In this document: positions 26,133 to 35,218 of the stretch, one piece after another
How the letters are laid out: every line of letters begins with the position of its first letter
Numbering within the stretch: position 1 is the first letter of the stretch
Assembly (NCBI RefSeq): GCF_024296685.1
Contig: NZ_CP100763.1
Span: 3,410,001 to 3,474,000 of the forward strand
Source: Natrinema marinum
Lineage (GTDB): Archaea; Halobacteriota; Halobacteria; Halobacteriales; Natrialbaceae
Reading direction: 5' to 3'
DNA length: 64,000 nucleotides
The notes under the pieces: model-generated
Seen by the model: the letters and a program-made list of their open reading frames with translations, nothing else
The model's database searches: none
Told to the model about the DNA's origin: nothing
Position numbers and translations under genes: made by a program

Positions 26133-26627
26133 ATGACACGGGACGTGACGCGACGAGGACTCCTCCGGGCCGGCGGGGCGACAGCCACGCTCGGGATCGC
26201 CGGCTGCCTGGGATCACCGAGCGAAGACCAGAGGCCCGTCGATGGGACGCTGTCAGTGACGAGTGCCCAGCAATTCAGTTCGCCGGGCTGTAGCTGCTGC
26301 AGTCAGTACGCGTCGTACCTGCGGGAGTACCTCGACACGACGCACAGGGAAACGGAGGTCGAGGACGTGACTGCCCTCAAGCATCGACACGACATTCCCG
26401 CGGAACTACGGAGCTGTCACACGCTCGTTCTCGACGAGTACGTCGTCGAAGGACACGTCCCCGTGGGGGTGATCGCGACGATGCTCGAGGAAGAGCCGGC
26501 GATCGACGGTATCGCGTTGCCCGGGATGCCGGCCGGGTCGCCGGGAATGGGTGGAACGAAGTCCGGTTCGTTCACCGTGTACGTACTCGGCGACGGGAAG
26601 ACGGGCGAAGTGTACGGCGAAATATAG
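26133..26627 (+). CDS. DUF411 metal-binding Tat lipoprotein
   Basis: 164 aa. It carries a twin-arginine signal (Arg7-Arg8) with lipobox Cys25 (IAGC), so it is exported and lipid-anchored. The DUF411 core shows SPGCSCCSQYASYL with Cys53, Cys55 and Cys56, then ELRSCHTLVLDEYVVEGHVP, the usual CH motif at residues 95-96. DUF411 proteins are linked to copper or other metal handling. The halocyanin gene downstream supports a copper role, though this is inferred. Confidence 0.82.
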   Translation: MTRDVTRRGLLRAGGATATLGIAGCLGSPSEDQRPVDGTLSVTSAQQFSSPGCSCCSQYASYLREYLDTTHRETEVEDVTALKHRHDIPAELRSCHTLVLDEYVVEGHVPVGVIATMLEEEPAIDGIALPGMPAGSPGMGGTKSGSFTVYVLGDGKTGEVYGEI

Positions 26628-26934
26628 GGCGCGGTTCGAGTGACCGACCGGTCGGATTCGCTGGGACGGCCGCCGACGGTCCGACCGAGGAGCAGACAGC
26701 TCCTCCATGACCCTGGATACGTGATCGCGTCCGTTCTCTTCCTCGGCGCAAATACGCCGTTCCTCGAGTCCGAGTAGCACCGTCGTCCCGGGGGCCGTCT
26801 GCCCGTGCGGGCTCGACCCGCCCCGCCCCGACTCCCGAGGACGGGTCTTATGCGCTAGCTAAGACGGTTCTCGAGGCCGTACTGTTCTAAACGGCGGATA
26901 AGAAAATCGGCCGGTCGGCATCGCTCGAGTGAGG
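26628..26934. other. Gap between DUF411 and halocyanin genes
   Basis: No gene is seen in these 307 bases. It is a GC-rich run with a C-rich stretch around 26815, ending in an AT-richer part before the halocyanin start that may hold the promoter. Confidence 0.4.
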
Positions 26935-27648
26935 ATGACGAACGACCAACCGTCTCGACGAACGATGCTCGGAATCGCAAGCGGTGCGATCGCAGTCGGA
27001 CTCGCGGGCTGTGTGGGTGGCCAAAGCGAGGACGACGAGCACGACGATACCGGCAGCCACAGCCACGATGCGGACGACGCCCCCACCGAATCGAGCCAGA
27101 ACGAGTCCCACGGCGGCAACGAGAGCCACGGTCACGACGCGACACTCGAGGGGCCGTCGGAAACGGCCGAGGTGGCGATGGCGTCGACCGACTCGGGCCA
27201 GCACTTCGACCCGCACGTCGTCTGGGTCGAGACGGGCGGGTCCGTCACGTGGACCAACGAGAGCGGCAGTCACTCGACGACTGCTTACCACGCCGACAAC
27301 GGCGAACCGCACCTCGCTCCCGACGGGGCGACGGCGTGGGACAGCGGCGTGCTCTCGGAACAGGGTGGCACGTTCGAGCACACGTTCGACACCGAGGGCG
27401 TGTACCACTACTACTGTACGCCCCACGAGACGTCGGGGATGATCGGCAGCGTCATCGTCGGCGAGCCCGATCCGAACGGGCAGCCCGCGCTGGCGGACCC
27501 GCCGTCGGATAAGCCGGACGCCGTCCGGCAGAAGCTAACGTCATTGAACGACCGCGTCACGAGCGCGCTCGGCGGCGACACTGGGAGCGATGACGGCGGC
27601 GATCGGGCCGGCGACAGCGACGGGCACGGCGACCACGGTGGGCACTGA
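26935..27648 (+). CDS. Halocyanin-like blue copper lipoprotein
   Basis: 237 aa. It has a Tat signal with Arg8-Arg9 and lipobox Cys26 (LAGC). A His/Asp-rich linker follows, then the plastocyanin-type domain. Copper ligands appear in the first His of SGSHSTTAYH and in the Cys-x4-His-x4-Met region of VYHYYCTPHETSGM. It should be anchored on the outside of the membrane as a one-electron carrier. The C-terminal tail is again Asp/Gly/His-rich. A GTG start 6 bases upstream is possible but the ATG is preferred. Confidence 0.88.
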   Translation: MTNDQPSRRTMLGIASGAIAVGLAGCVGGQSEDDEHDDTGSHSHDADDAPTESSQNESHGGNESHGHDATLEGPSETAEVAMASTDSGQHFDPHVVWVETGGSVTWTNESGSHSTTAYHADNGEPHLAPDGATAWDSGVLSEQGGTFEHTFDTEGVYHYYCTPHETSGMIGSVIVGEPDPNGQPALADPPSDKPDAVRQKLTSLNDRVTSALGGDTGSDDGGDRAGDSDGHGDHGGH

Positions 27649-27727
27649 GCGCCGCCGTCTCGTCGGTCGGTCTCGCTCGAGTCCCCGGGGGGCTGCGATC
27701 GCAGGGCGATCGTTCTTGTCGATTTGA

Positions 27728-27859
27728 ATGATACGTATGCGAGTGATTGCGATGCCGGTCTGCACGTCCTGTGAGAACCACGTGTCGTACGATTTCGCAG
27801 ACGCCCACGGCGACGGCGAGCGCGTCGACTGGTGTCCGCGCTGTCGAAACGGGAAGTGA
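27728..27859 (+). CDS. 43-aa zinc-ribbon mini-protein
   Basis: Short frame from ATG 27728 (Met4 at 27737 is an alternative start) to TGA 27857. It has two zinc knuckles, CTSC and CPRC, 24 residues apart, with a charged middle. Such CxxC mini-proteins of fewer than 60 residues are abundant in haloarchaea. The four cysteines and intact frame make it a likely gene. It ends 16 bases before the convergent secD stop. Confidence 0.6.
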   Translation: MIRMRVIAMPVCTSCENHVSYDFADAHGDGERVDWCPRCRNGK

Positions 27860-27874
27860 AGCGGTCGAACGACG

Positions 27875-29497
27875 TTAGCGGTCGGTCAGCAGCCGCCGCA
27901 GGATGTCGCCGTAGGCGGGTCGGGTGACGAGGACCCCGATGAAAACGCCGAGGATGGTGATGATGGCGAACCCGCGGAGATCGCCGAGGCTCAACACGGC
28001 CAGCGGCGAGAGGGCGACGACGGTCGTCGCGGCGGCGCCGCCGATGACCCAGAACGCCTTGCGGAATCGCGACTGGAAGACGCGGACGGAGCTGACGTCA
28101 CCCTCGTCCATCACCTCGTCGGCGATGATCACGAGGTCGTCGACCCCGGTCCCGACGACGGCGATGAACCCGGCGACGTGGGAGAGATCCAGCGGCATGC
28201 GTATCACCGCGGCGAAGCCGAGCAGGATCACCACCTCGGCCATCGCGGTGAGGATCATCGGCAGGGCGACGCGGGTGTCCGTATAGCGGGTGTAGACGAC
28301 GCCGCTGACGGTGACAACGGAGAGCAGGCCGATCAGCAGCGAGTACTGCTTGAACTGCTCGGCGTGGGAGGCCTCGATCGAGTAGATCTGGCTCTCCTCG
28401 AAGTCCAGCGGCGCGCGCAGGCTGCCGGCCCGGAGGTTGACCGAGAGCGACTGGGCGTCCTGCTGGCTCTGTGCGCCCATCTGGAACGTCGGATCTTCGG
28501 CCCAATCGCCGCTTCGCATCGGATTGGCCAGCGTCTGCCCCATGCTGTGGGCGTCGACGACCTCGCCGTCGACGACCGTCAGCAGACAGTACTGTTGTCC
28601 CTCGTGGTCGAAGCTGATCGTCTCGCCGTCGCCGCGGAGGTTACACCGACCGATCCCGTCGCCGGTGAATCCGAGGTCGTTCATCTGCTGCTGGAACTGC
28701 GGCGCAGCCTGGTCGTTGACCTGAACGGGAACCACGTACCCCGTTCCTCGTTCGGGCTGTTCCGGCGGATCCACCGTAGCGATGTCCTCGCCGGTCAGCA
28801 CAGTCGTGTTCGTCTGATTCCCGCTCTCGTTGGGGTAGTAAGCGACGACCTCGACGACCCCGCGCTCGGAGAGCAGATTGCGGAGTTCGTCGGCACCCAT
28901 GTTCGGAACCTCGACGACGATGTAGTGGTCGTCGTTCACCGTCGAGGCCTCGTAGACCGTGCCGCCGGAGAGTCCGGCCGCGTTGATCTTCGTCTGGATC
29001 GTCTCGATCATCTGATCGCGCGTTGCCTGGGTGACGCCGGGGCGGATGTCGTCCTCTGAAGCATCGACATCCGCGGCTTGCAGCGCCGCGGCGAACTCGG
29101 CTTTGCTCACGTCGCCCGTGAACACCTCCGCGGTGACGGTGCCGTCGTCTTGCACGTCGACGCTGGCGTTGCCCGTCTCGAGGCCGAGTTCTTGGTACAG
29201 CGTCGACTCGATCTCGTCGAGGCGCTGTTGTTCTTGTTGGCTGATCTGGTTGTCCTCGGTGATTCCCGGCGCGATGTTTTCGGCGGTCATGCCGGTGACG
29301 GGGACCCTGATCCGGGTGCCGCCGTCGAGGCTGAGGCCGAACTCGAGGTTGGTCGGGCCGCGCTCGACGCTGTCGGCGGCGAGGCTGTCGTCGGCCATGA
29401 TCCCGCCGGGGACGAACAGCGCGACGGCGGAAAAGGCGACGAACAGGGCGAGTAGGAGGACCCGCCAGTTGCCTTTGATCGCCTCGATCGGGCTCAT
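27875..29497 (-). CDS. secD: Protein translocase subunit SecD
   Basis: 540 aa. Together with SecF it forms a membrane complex that helps export proteins through SecYEG. The N-terminal transmembrane segment is followed by the large outer domain (LEFGLSLDGGTRIRVPVTG near residue 50). The C-terminal bundle of five membrane helices carries the SSD-like VAGFIAVVGTGVDDLVIIAD. Its start overlaps the stop of secF by 4 bases, so the order of transcription is secF then secD. Confidence 0.92.
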   Translation of the reverse strand: MSPIEAIKGNWRVLLLALFVAFSAVALFVPGGIMADDSLAADSVERGPTNLEFGLSLDGGTRIRVPVTGMTAENIAPGITEDNQISQQEQQRLDEIESTLYQELGLETGNASVDVQDDGTVTAEVFTGDVSKAEFAAALQAADVDASEDDIRPGVTQATRDQMIETIQTKINAAGLSGGTVYEASTVNDDHYIVVEVPNMGADELRNLLSERGVVEVVAYYPNESGNQTNTTVLTGEDIATVDPPEQPERGTGYVVPVQVNDQAAPQFQQQMNDLGFTGDGIGRCNLRGDGETISFDHEGQQYCLLTVVDGEVVDAHSMGQTLANPMRSGDWAEDPTFQMGAQSQQDAQSLSVNLRAGSLRAPLDFEESQIYSIEASHAEQFKQYSLLIGLLSVVTVSGVVYTRYTDTRVALPMILTAMAEVVILLGFAAVIRMPLDLSHVAGFIAVVGTGVDDLVIIADEVMDEGDVSSVRVFQSRFRKAFWVIGGAAATTVVALSPLAVLSLGDLRGFAIITILGVFIGVLVTRPAYGDILRRLLTDR

Positions 29498-30366
29498 GAG
29501 CGGATCCCCTCGAACTTGTACCAGCGAAGCAGGCTCAGGTTCAACATGTAGGTGTTCATCAGGTCGGCCGCGAGGCCGACGAAGAGGATGATCCCGATCG
29601 ACGCCAGCAGATCGATGCCGAAGAGAAACGCCGTGACGCCCATGACGAGCATGGCGGCCATCGACGTGACCGTCATCGTGACACCGGTGCGCATCGCGCG
29701 GTGGGTGCTCTCGTAGAAGTCACCGCTGCGTCGTAGGACGTGGTTGTTCAGCAGGATGTCCGAGTCGACGGAGTACCCGATCAGCATCAACAGCCCGGCG
29801 ACCGTCCCCAGCGAGAGCGGAATGCCGACCAGCCGCATGAACGCGAGCGGGATCATCAGGTCTGAAAACGCCGAGATGACGATCGCGATCGACGGGACGA
29901 ACGTCCGGAAGAGCAGGAATGCGACGGCGCTCATCCCGACGAACGCGACGACGAGGCCGATCAGGGCCGTCTGCTGGCTCTGCTGGCCGAAACTCGCTGA
30001 CGTCGACGACGTCAGTTGGACGATATCGGCGTTCCCGTCCTGCGCGAGGTTCTGTTCGGCCTGCTCTCGCAGATCCTGCGCGTCGGTCGAGGAGAACCGG
30101 ACGATGTACTCGTTACCGCCCGCTCCGGTCACCGACTCGGGCTGTTCGTCGAACGCCGCCGAAATCTCCGACTGCGGCGTCGTCGTCTGCACGGTCAACT
30201 CGGTCCCCCCGGCGAAGTCCATCCCCAGCGGAACCGGCGTCCCATACGCGAGAAACGAACCGCTCAGGACGAGCAGCGCCACCGCGAGAACCGCGAGCGG
30301 AACCGCCGCCAGCTGGCGGTTACTGTACCGGGTGTAATCGATCTCCGGTACGTTGAAATACGCCAT
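29494..30366 (-). CDS. secF: Protein translocase subunit SecF
   Basis: 290 aa. One N-terminal membrane helix, the outer domain beginning GMDFAGGTELTVQTTTP, and five C-terminal helices containing GYSVDSDILLNNHVLR. The archaeal gene pair SecD/SecF is complete here; the two genes overlap by 4 bases and are translated together. Confidence 0.92.
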   Translation of the reverse strand: MAYFNVPEIDYTRYSNRQLAAVPLAVLAVALLVLSGSFLAYGTPVPLGMDFAGGTELTVQTTTPQSEISAAFDEQPESVTGAGGNEYIVRFSSTDAQDLREQAEQNLAQDGNADIVQLTSSTSASFGQQSQQTALIGLVVAFVGMSAVAFLLFRTFVPSIAIVISAFSDLMIPLAFMRLVGIPLSLGTVAGLLMLIGYSVDSDILLNNHVLRRSGDFYESTHRAMRTGVTMTVTSMAAMLVMGVTAFLFGIDLLASIGIILFVGLAADLMNTYMLNLSLLRWYKFEGIRS

Positions 30367-30495
30367 ATACCGGACACTTGTAGCCGCCCGAAGTAAGCCT
30401 TCTCCATTTCGACCGCCTCTCGAGCCCGCTCGCCGGCCCGTCAGAATCGCGAGTCTCCCTGGCGGATCGGTTCGACCCGCGGCGGGGATGACGCC

Positions 30496-30969
30496 TCAGT
30501 CCGGCAGATAGCGGACGCTCAACACGCCGTCGTTGGCCGAGCGCCGGACCTCCACGCGGACCGCCTCGAGCCGGGCCGCCCGCGCGATCGTTTCCTCGTC
30601 CTCGAGAACGTCTTGCGCTGCGGGTTCCACCTCTCCGTCGGGGACGCGAAAGACGTGAATCTCGCCGGTGCCAGCCCGTTCTTCCCGAACGAGGTCGCCG
30701 ACCTCGGCGTCGGCCGCCAGTTCCCGTTCCTGTTGGGTCGGCTCGAGGTCGCTATCGACCAGTTCGATCGAGCGCCGCTCCTCGACGTCGATCACCTCCC
30801 AGGCGACTTCCAGGGGCGGTTCCGGCGCGACGGTCGCCTCGAGGACGTCGTGGACCTCGAGGCCGGGGTTCGACGCGAGGGTGTGGACCTGTGCGGTCTC
30901 GACGTCGCGGACGACGGCCGATTCGTCTTCGGCGTGCGTGACGACGAACGTGCCCGTCTTGTCGGTCAT
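30496..30969 (-). CDS. DUF5812 family protein
   Basis: 157-aa acidic cytosolic protein. The beginning TGTFVVTHAEDESAVVRDVE and the ERAGTGEIHVFRVPDGE region match the haloarchaeal DUF5812 family from memory. Function is unknown. The gene is upstream of secF on the same strand with about 130 bases between. Confidence 0.75.
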   Translation of the reverse strand: MTDKTGTFVVTHAEDESAVVRDVETAQVHTLASNPGLEVHDVLEATVAPEPPLEVAWEVIDVEERRSIELVDSDLEPTQQERELAADAEVGDLVREERAGTGEIHVFRVPDGEVEPAAQDVLEDEETIARAARLEAVRVEVRRSANDGVLSVRYLPD

Positions 30970-31303
30970 GGGCGCTCGTAGGCGGGGGACCGGTTTCCGG
31001 GTTTCGGCTTTCGATTGCCGTGCGACCGGTTGCTGCCGGAGCCGCCGATCGTCGCACTACTACGAACACGGCGAAAGCCCCTTCCGCTGTCGACTCCCGG
31101 GACTCGCTGTGGTCCTCGCCTCACTTCGTTCGGCTGCGGTCCTTGCGTCGTCCGGGTTCGCCGACAGCGGAAGCCCCTTTCAGTCCCACCCCGGCGCTGG
31201 GCAGTTGGGGTGCCGATACGCGGCGGTTTGACGGCGCTGTCGGATTCAGGTTCGGCCGATACAGTCAGGAACGCCTTTAGCCCAGGCGGGCGCGTGCTGA
31301 GGT
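30970..31303. other. Gap before pgi with long inverted repeat
   Basis: No gene is seen. CTTCCGCTGTCG (31081-31092) and CGACAGCGGAAG (31162-31173) are a perfect 12-bp inverted repeat around 69 bases, flanked by copies of AAGCCCCTT. Such elements often punctuate haloarchaeal intergenic regions. Confidence 0.5.
31081..31173. repeat. 12-bp inverted repeat with 69-base loop
   Basis: The arms at 31081-31092 and 31162-31173 are exact reverse complements. The left arm is preceded and the right arm followed by AAGCCCCTT-like sequence. The layout resembles a small non-coding repeat element or a terminator-like palindrome. Confidence 0.5.
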
Positions 31304-32599
31304 ATGAACGTTGACATCGGAAACGCGCTAGCTTCGGTCGCCTCGCCGGGTGTCTCGAGGGAGTCACTCGAGCGCTTGGACGCGCAGGTAGCCGACGCCC
31401 ACGAGCGCATCGAGCGCGGCATGGCGAACGGAGAACACGGCTACGAGGCGTTGAACCTCCCCGAGCGCACCGATCCGGACGCGATCCGGGAAACGGTCGA
31501 GCCGGTCGAAGACGCCGACGCGCTCATTACGATCGGGATCGGCGGTAGTTCGCTCGGCGCGGCGACGATCGTCGAGGCGCTCGAGTCCGACACGGAGACC
31601 GTCTTTCTGGACAACGTCGACCCCGAGTGGGTCACGCGCCACCTCGAGCGTCTCCCCCTGGAAAACGCGGCGATCAACGTCGTCTCGCGGTCGGGGACGA
31701 CGGCGGAGACGCTGGCGAACTTCCTCGTCGTCCGCGAGGCGTTCGAGTCGGCCGGCGTCGACTGGACCGAGCGGACGATCGTCACGACCGGCGAATCGGG
31801 TCCGCTGCGCGAACTGGCTGACCGCCACGACCTGCCCTCGCTCAAGGTGCCCGACGGAGTGCCGGGCCGCTTCTCGGCGCTGTCGGCGGTCGGCATGGTC
31901 GCCGCCGCGGTCTGCGGGCACGATCTCGAGGCGCTGCTCGAGGGCGCGGCCGCCGAAGCCGAGACCCTGTCGGGTTCGCTGTTCGACTGTCCGGCCTACG
32001 CCTACGGCGCGACGACCTACGCGTTAGACCAGCGGGGTGCGGGGGTCAACGCGATGATGCCCTACGCGGAGTCGCTCGAGACCTCGGCGGAGTGGTTCGC
32101 CCAGCTGTGGGCCGAGAGCCTCGGCAAGGACGACCTCGGCCAGACGCCGGTGCGGGCGCTGGGCGTCACCGATCAGCACTCGCAACTGCAGCTCTACCGG
32201 GCCGGCCCGCGGGACAAGCTCGTCACCTTCGTCACGCCGCGAGGCGGTGGCGATCGGGACATTCCGGCCACCGACGTCGAGGAACTGGCGTACCTCGGCG
32301 ATTCGTCGCTGGGGACACTGCTCGAGGCCGAGTTCGAGGCGACGGAGGCCAGCCTCGCCGCCGCCGGGCGGCCGAACGTCCGCGTCGAGATAGCGCGCGT
32401 CGACGAGTACGAACTCGGCGGGCTGTTGTACGGGATGGAAGCCGCCTGCGTGCTCGCGGGCGAACTCTACGGCGTGAACACCTTCGAGCAGCCGGCCGTC
32501 GAGTGGGCGAAGAAGGCGACCCGTGGGCTGCTGGGCGGCGGCGAGTTCGAGGAGGCCGAGGCGGTCGCCGAGAAGACCGAGCTTCGGGTCGAACGCTAG
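31304..32599 (+). CDS. pgi: Glucose-6-phosphate isomerase
   Basis: 431 aa. It interconverts glucose 6-phosphate and fructose 6-phosphate in gluconeogenesis and carbohydrate synthesis. Family features are ITIGIGGSSLGAATIVEAL, SRSGTTAETLANFLVVR and the C-terminal GVNTFEQPAVEWAKKATRG. The protein belongs to the bacterial-type (non-cupin) PGI group. It is monocistronic, with the start just after the inverted-repeat gap. Confidence 0.92.
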   Translation: MNVDIGNALASVASPGVSRESLERLDAQVADAHERIERGMANGEHGYEALNLPERTDPDAIRETVEPVEDADALITIGIGGSSLGAATIVEALESDTETVFLDNVDPEWVTRHLERLPLENAAINVVSRSGTTAETLANFLVVREAFESAGVDWTERTIVTTGESGPLRELADRHDLPSLKVPDGVPGRFSALSAVGMVAAAVCGHDLEALLEGAAAEAETLSGSLFDCPAYAYGATTYALDQRGAGVNAMMPYAESLETSAEWFAQLWAESLGKDDLGQTPVRALGVTDQHSQLQLYRAGPRDKLVTFVTPRGGGDRDIPATDVEELAYLGDSSLGTLLEAEFEATEASLAAAGRPNVRVEIARVDEYELGGLLYGMEAACVLAGELYGVNTFEQPAVEWAKKATRGLLGGGEFEEAEAVAEKTELRVER

Positions 32600-32701
32600 C
32601 ACTCGAGCCGACCGCCGCGCTCCGCTCGCGTCGTCGGGCCGGGTCCGTTCGGCGTCGTCCGGTTGCGGTGCGCCTATGGGTCCTCGCACGAACACGCACG
32701 T

Positions 32702-33835
32702 ATGACCGAGACTGCACGGGCCGACGACGCCGGCTCTATCGCGGCCGATGTGATTCCCGGGATCGGGACCGCCCTCGCGGGCATCACGATGGTCGCGATG
32801 CTCGTTCCCGTACGCCGCGGCGTCGACGACCCGATCGTCTGGGCGGGGGCCGCCTTCGCCGTCGCGGCCGTCCTCGCCTTTCTGGCCCGTCGTCACGCCG
32901 ACGTCGGGCGCCGCGTCATCGCACCGATCGCCGCCGTCTCGAGCGTCGCAGTCGTCTTGCTCGCCGGCTACGCCCTGAATCAGGGCGTCATGGCGTCGAC
33001 CGCTCTCCCGGCGGTTCCGGTGTCGATACCGATCGTCTTCGTCGCGTTCCTGACGGCGGGACTCACCGCCGGTATTAGCGTCGCGGACTACTACGATATC
33101 GGGCTCGCCGGCCTCAAACGCCGGAGCAACCAGACGCTCAGCCTGTCGATCGTTGGGCTCGCAGGACTTCTCGCGCCCCTGTTCGTGGGCGCAATCCTCT
33201 ACTTGCTCGCCCTTCCGTTCATCGAGACGCTCCCGGAGATCGAGCGGGTCGTCGCCGAACAACTCATCAACCAGGTGGGCGTCATCGTCGGTACGGCGCT
33301 GGTCGTCGGTGCCTTCCTCCGGACGACGGACCGCGATCTGTCCTACATCGACGTTCGGTGGCCGACGCTCCGAGAACTCGGCTGGATCGTCGGCGGGGTG
33401 ATCGTTCTCTTCGGCACCCTTTATGCGATCTCGCTGCTCATGCAGTCGACTGGCGTCGAGAGCGCGGAGCACGCGACGACTCAGGACGCTGCAGAGACCC
33501 CCGAACTGATGTTGCTGCTTGCTCCGATCGCTATCTTGGTTATCGGCCCGTTCGAGGAGTTGCTGTATCGGAACGTGATCCAGAAATCGCTATACGAGAC
33601 GTTCTCGCGGTTCGGTGCCGTCGCCGTCTCGAGTGTCATTTTCGCGGGGGTCCACGCGCTCGCGTACGCGACCGCCGGCCTCGGCGCGGTGATCGCCAGT
33701 CTCGGCACCGTCTTCGGGCTCTCGATCGTTCTCGGTGTGATCTACGAGCGCACGGACAATCTGGTCATTCCGGCGCTAGTCCACGGCGTCTACAACGCGT
33801 TGACGTTCGCGAACCTCTATTTCATCTACAGCTGA
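32702..33835 (+). CDS. CPBP family intramembrane metalloprotease
   Basis: 377 aa with about eight to nine membrane segments. The CPBP/Abi motif EEXXXR appears as FEELLYRNVIQ, with the second motif FxGxxHAL as FAGVHALAYA and a final hydrophilic loop before NLVIPALVHGVYN. It is predicted to be a Rce1-like membrane peptidase. The target, a bacteriocin- or lipoprotein-like substrate, is unknown. The ATG at 32702 gives the usual N-terminus. Confidence 0.82.
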   Translation: MTETARADDAGSIAADVIPGIGTALAGITMVAMLVPVRRGVDDPIVWAGAAFAVAAVLAFLARRHADVGRRVIAPIAAVSSVAVVLLAGYALNQGVMASTALPAVPVSIPIVFVAFLTAGLTAGISVADYYDIGLAGLKRRSNQTLSLSIVGLAGLLAPLFVGAILYLLALPFIETLPEIERVVAEQLINQVGVIVGTALVVGAFLRTTDRDLSYIDVRWPTLRELGWIVGGVIVLFGTLYAISLLMQSTGVESAEHATTQDAAETPELMLLLAPIAILVIGPFEELLYRNVIQKSLYETFSRFGAVAVSSVIFAGVHALAYATAGLGAVIASLGTVFGLSIVLGVIYERTDNLVIPALVHGVYNALTFANLYFIYS

Positions 33836-33872
33836 CCCGTCTCGCCCGCGAAAACCAGTCGTCAGATTGCCG

Positions 33873-34331
33873 CTACGAGGGGTTCTTCCGGGCCAGCGCC
33901 GACCCGCAGATCGGACACCGATCTTTCTCCTCGTCGAACTCGCGGCCACAGCCCTGACACTGGAACAGCCAGTGGCGCTGTTCGTCGATCCCGTCGCGGG
34001 CGATCACTTCGACCTCGACGTTCAGTTTCTCCGCGACGTTTTGCATCGCGTAGTCGTCGGTCACGAGGACACCGTCGAGTTCGAAACTCGCAGCCACGAG
34101 ACGAACGTCGGTGTTCGAGAGCACCTCGAGGTCGCCGGATTCCTTGGCGGCGCGCTGTACCTTCTCGGTGGTATCCTCGTTCGGAATGTGGATGTGCATC
34201 CCGGAGCCCTCCATCGCGTCGTAGCGATAGGCGCTCTCGTCCTCGAGTTCTTCGCGGACGAGCGGGATAGTCGCTGTCTGTTCTGTCGTGTGGAAGTCGT
34301 GGATAAAAGCCGAGGAGTCGAGAACGTACAT
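33873..34331 (-). CDS. Nob1-family PIN-domain endonuclease
   Basis: 152 aa. The PIN domain begins MYVLDSSAFIHDF with Asp5 as the first catalytic acidic residue, and VLVTDDYAMQNVAEKL supplies another Asp pair. The C-terminus is a zinc ribbon, FQCQGCGREF plus DRCPICGSAL. Archaeal Nob1 is the 16S rRNA 3'-end endonuclease of small-subunit maturation. The PRC-barrel gene upstream ends 4 bases before its start, so the two form an operon. Confidence 0.88.
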   Translation of the reverse strand: MYVLDSSAFIHDFHTTEQTATIPLVREELEDESAYRYDAMEGSGMHIHIPNEDTTEKVQRAAKESGDLEVLSNTDVRLVAASFELDGVLVTDDYAMQNVAEKLNVEVEVIARDGIDEQRHWLFQCQGCGREFDEEKDRCPICGSALARKNPS

Positions 34332-34335
34332 ACCG

Positions 34336-34581
34336 TTAGCGCTGGACGACGATGTAGTCTTTCACCGCTTGGACGCGGTTGACGGGAACGAGAAAGCGGC
34401 CCGCGTCGTCGCTGTCGAAGTCGACGGCGCGCCGAGAGAGTTCTTCGTCGGGTTCGATGACGAGATCGTGGAGCGCGCCGGATTTGAGATCCATCGTGAT
34501 GTTGTAGAGCAGTCCGAGCTCGGTGCCGTCAGACCCCATGACGGACTTCCCCGAGAGGTTTTCAGCGAGTATATCGCTCAT
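34336..34581 (-). CDS. PRC-barrel domain protein
   Basis: 81-aa single PRC-barrel domain: LAENLSGKSVMGSDGTELG at the start and the strand pattern to AVKDYIVVQR at the end. Archaeal stand-alone PRC-barrel proteins are linked to RNA processing or cell-division regulation (CdpB types are related). It is upstream of Nob1 on the same strand, only 4 bases apart. Confidence 0.82.
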   Translation of the reverse strand: MSDILAENLSGKSVMGSDGTELGLLYNITMDLKSGALHDLVIEPDEELSRRAVDFDSDDAGRFLVPVNRVQAVKDYIVVQR

Positions 34582-35218
34582 GTATGCCCGTACTTACTAA
34601 TCGGTATTAAAGACCACGGGGACCGGCCGAAACCCGACGGAATCCGTCCCTCGCCGCCGAGTCGCCGATCGAACCGAATACCGCGATCCGCACACGAGCG
34701 GGAGAACCGAACGGATGCACCGCGGCCGCCAGCGGCGGCGATAGGCGGTGCTCGACTTGCGGCCGGCTGCGACCGAGTCACTCGAGGACGGTCTCCCTCA
34801 CCGGCGCAGCCATCTCGGTCACCAGCGACCCCCACCGCCGTGCCGGGGTGTCGATGTCTCGAGCAGACCGACTCTCGCCTCGGCTGACGACGCGATCGAC
34901 CGGCGATGGTCGGCTCTCGCACTCGAGTTCGTCTGCGATCTCGATCGACGAATCTGCCATGATATTGTATAATATTCCCGCTATAGAGCAATATAAATAC
35001 TGCTCTTACTGTGGTCGCCACCATATCTGTGAGGGCGATCGCATCGTTCTCGAGGGTAAAAGGACGGAATCACAGTCGATTACATCACCGGGGCTGCGTC
35101 GATATACACCGATTCTGTCACAGATTGAGGAAACATTCTCTGCTATCTGCGAGGAGGCCATGATGAAAGCGGCTTCGCTACGGGAGGAGACAAGAGAGCA
35201 GCGTCGTACCGTGAGAAA
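34582..35218. other. Mostly non-coding region with one possible small gene
   Basis: Besides the low-confidence 60-aa frame at 34778-34960, no convincing gene is seen. The 34960-35215 part is AT-richer; it holds an open frame starting at 34959 with two CxxC-like cysteines (YKYCSYCGRH) but no other support. Confidence 0.4.
34778..34960 (-). CDS. Possible 60-aa small protein
   Basis: MADSSIEIADELECESRPSP begins a 60-aa frame with acidic then basic composition, and no family is recognised. An AT-rich TATTTATAT lies about 35-45 bases upstream on the same strand, which would fit a TATA box. Evidence is only frame, start and promoter-like sequence. Confidence 0.35.
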   Translation of the reverse strand: MADSSIEIADELECESRPSPVDRVVSRGESRSARDIDTPARRWGSLVTEMAAPVRETVLE

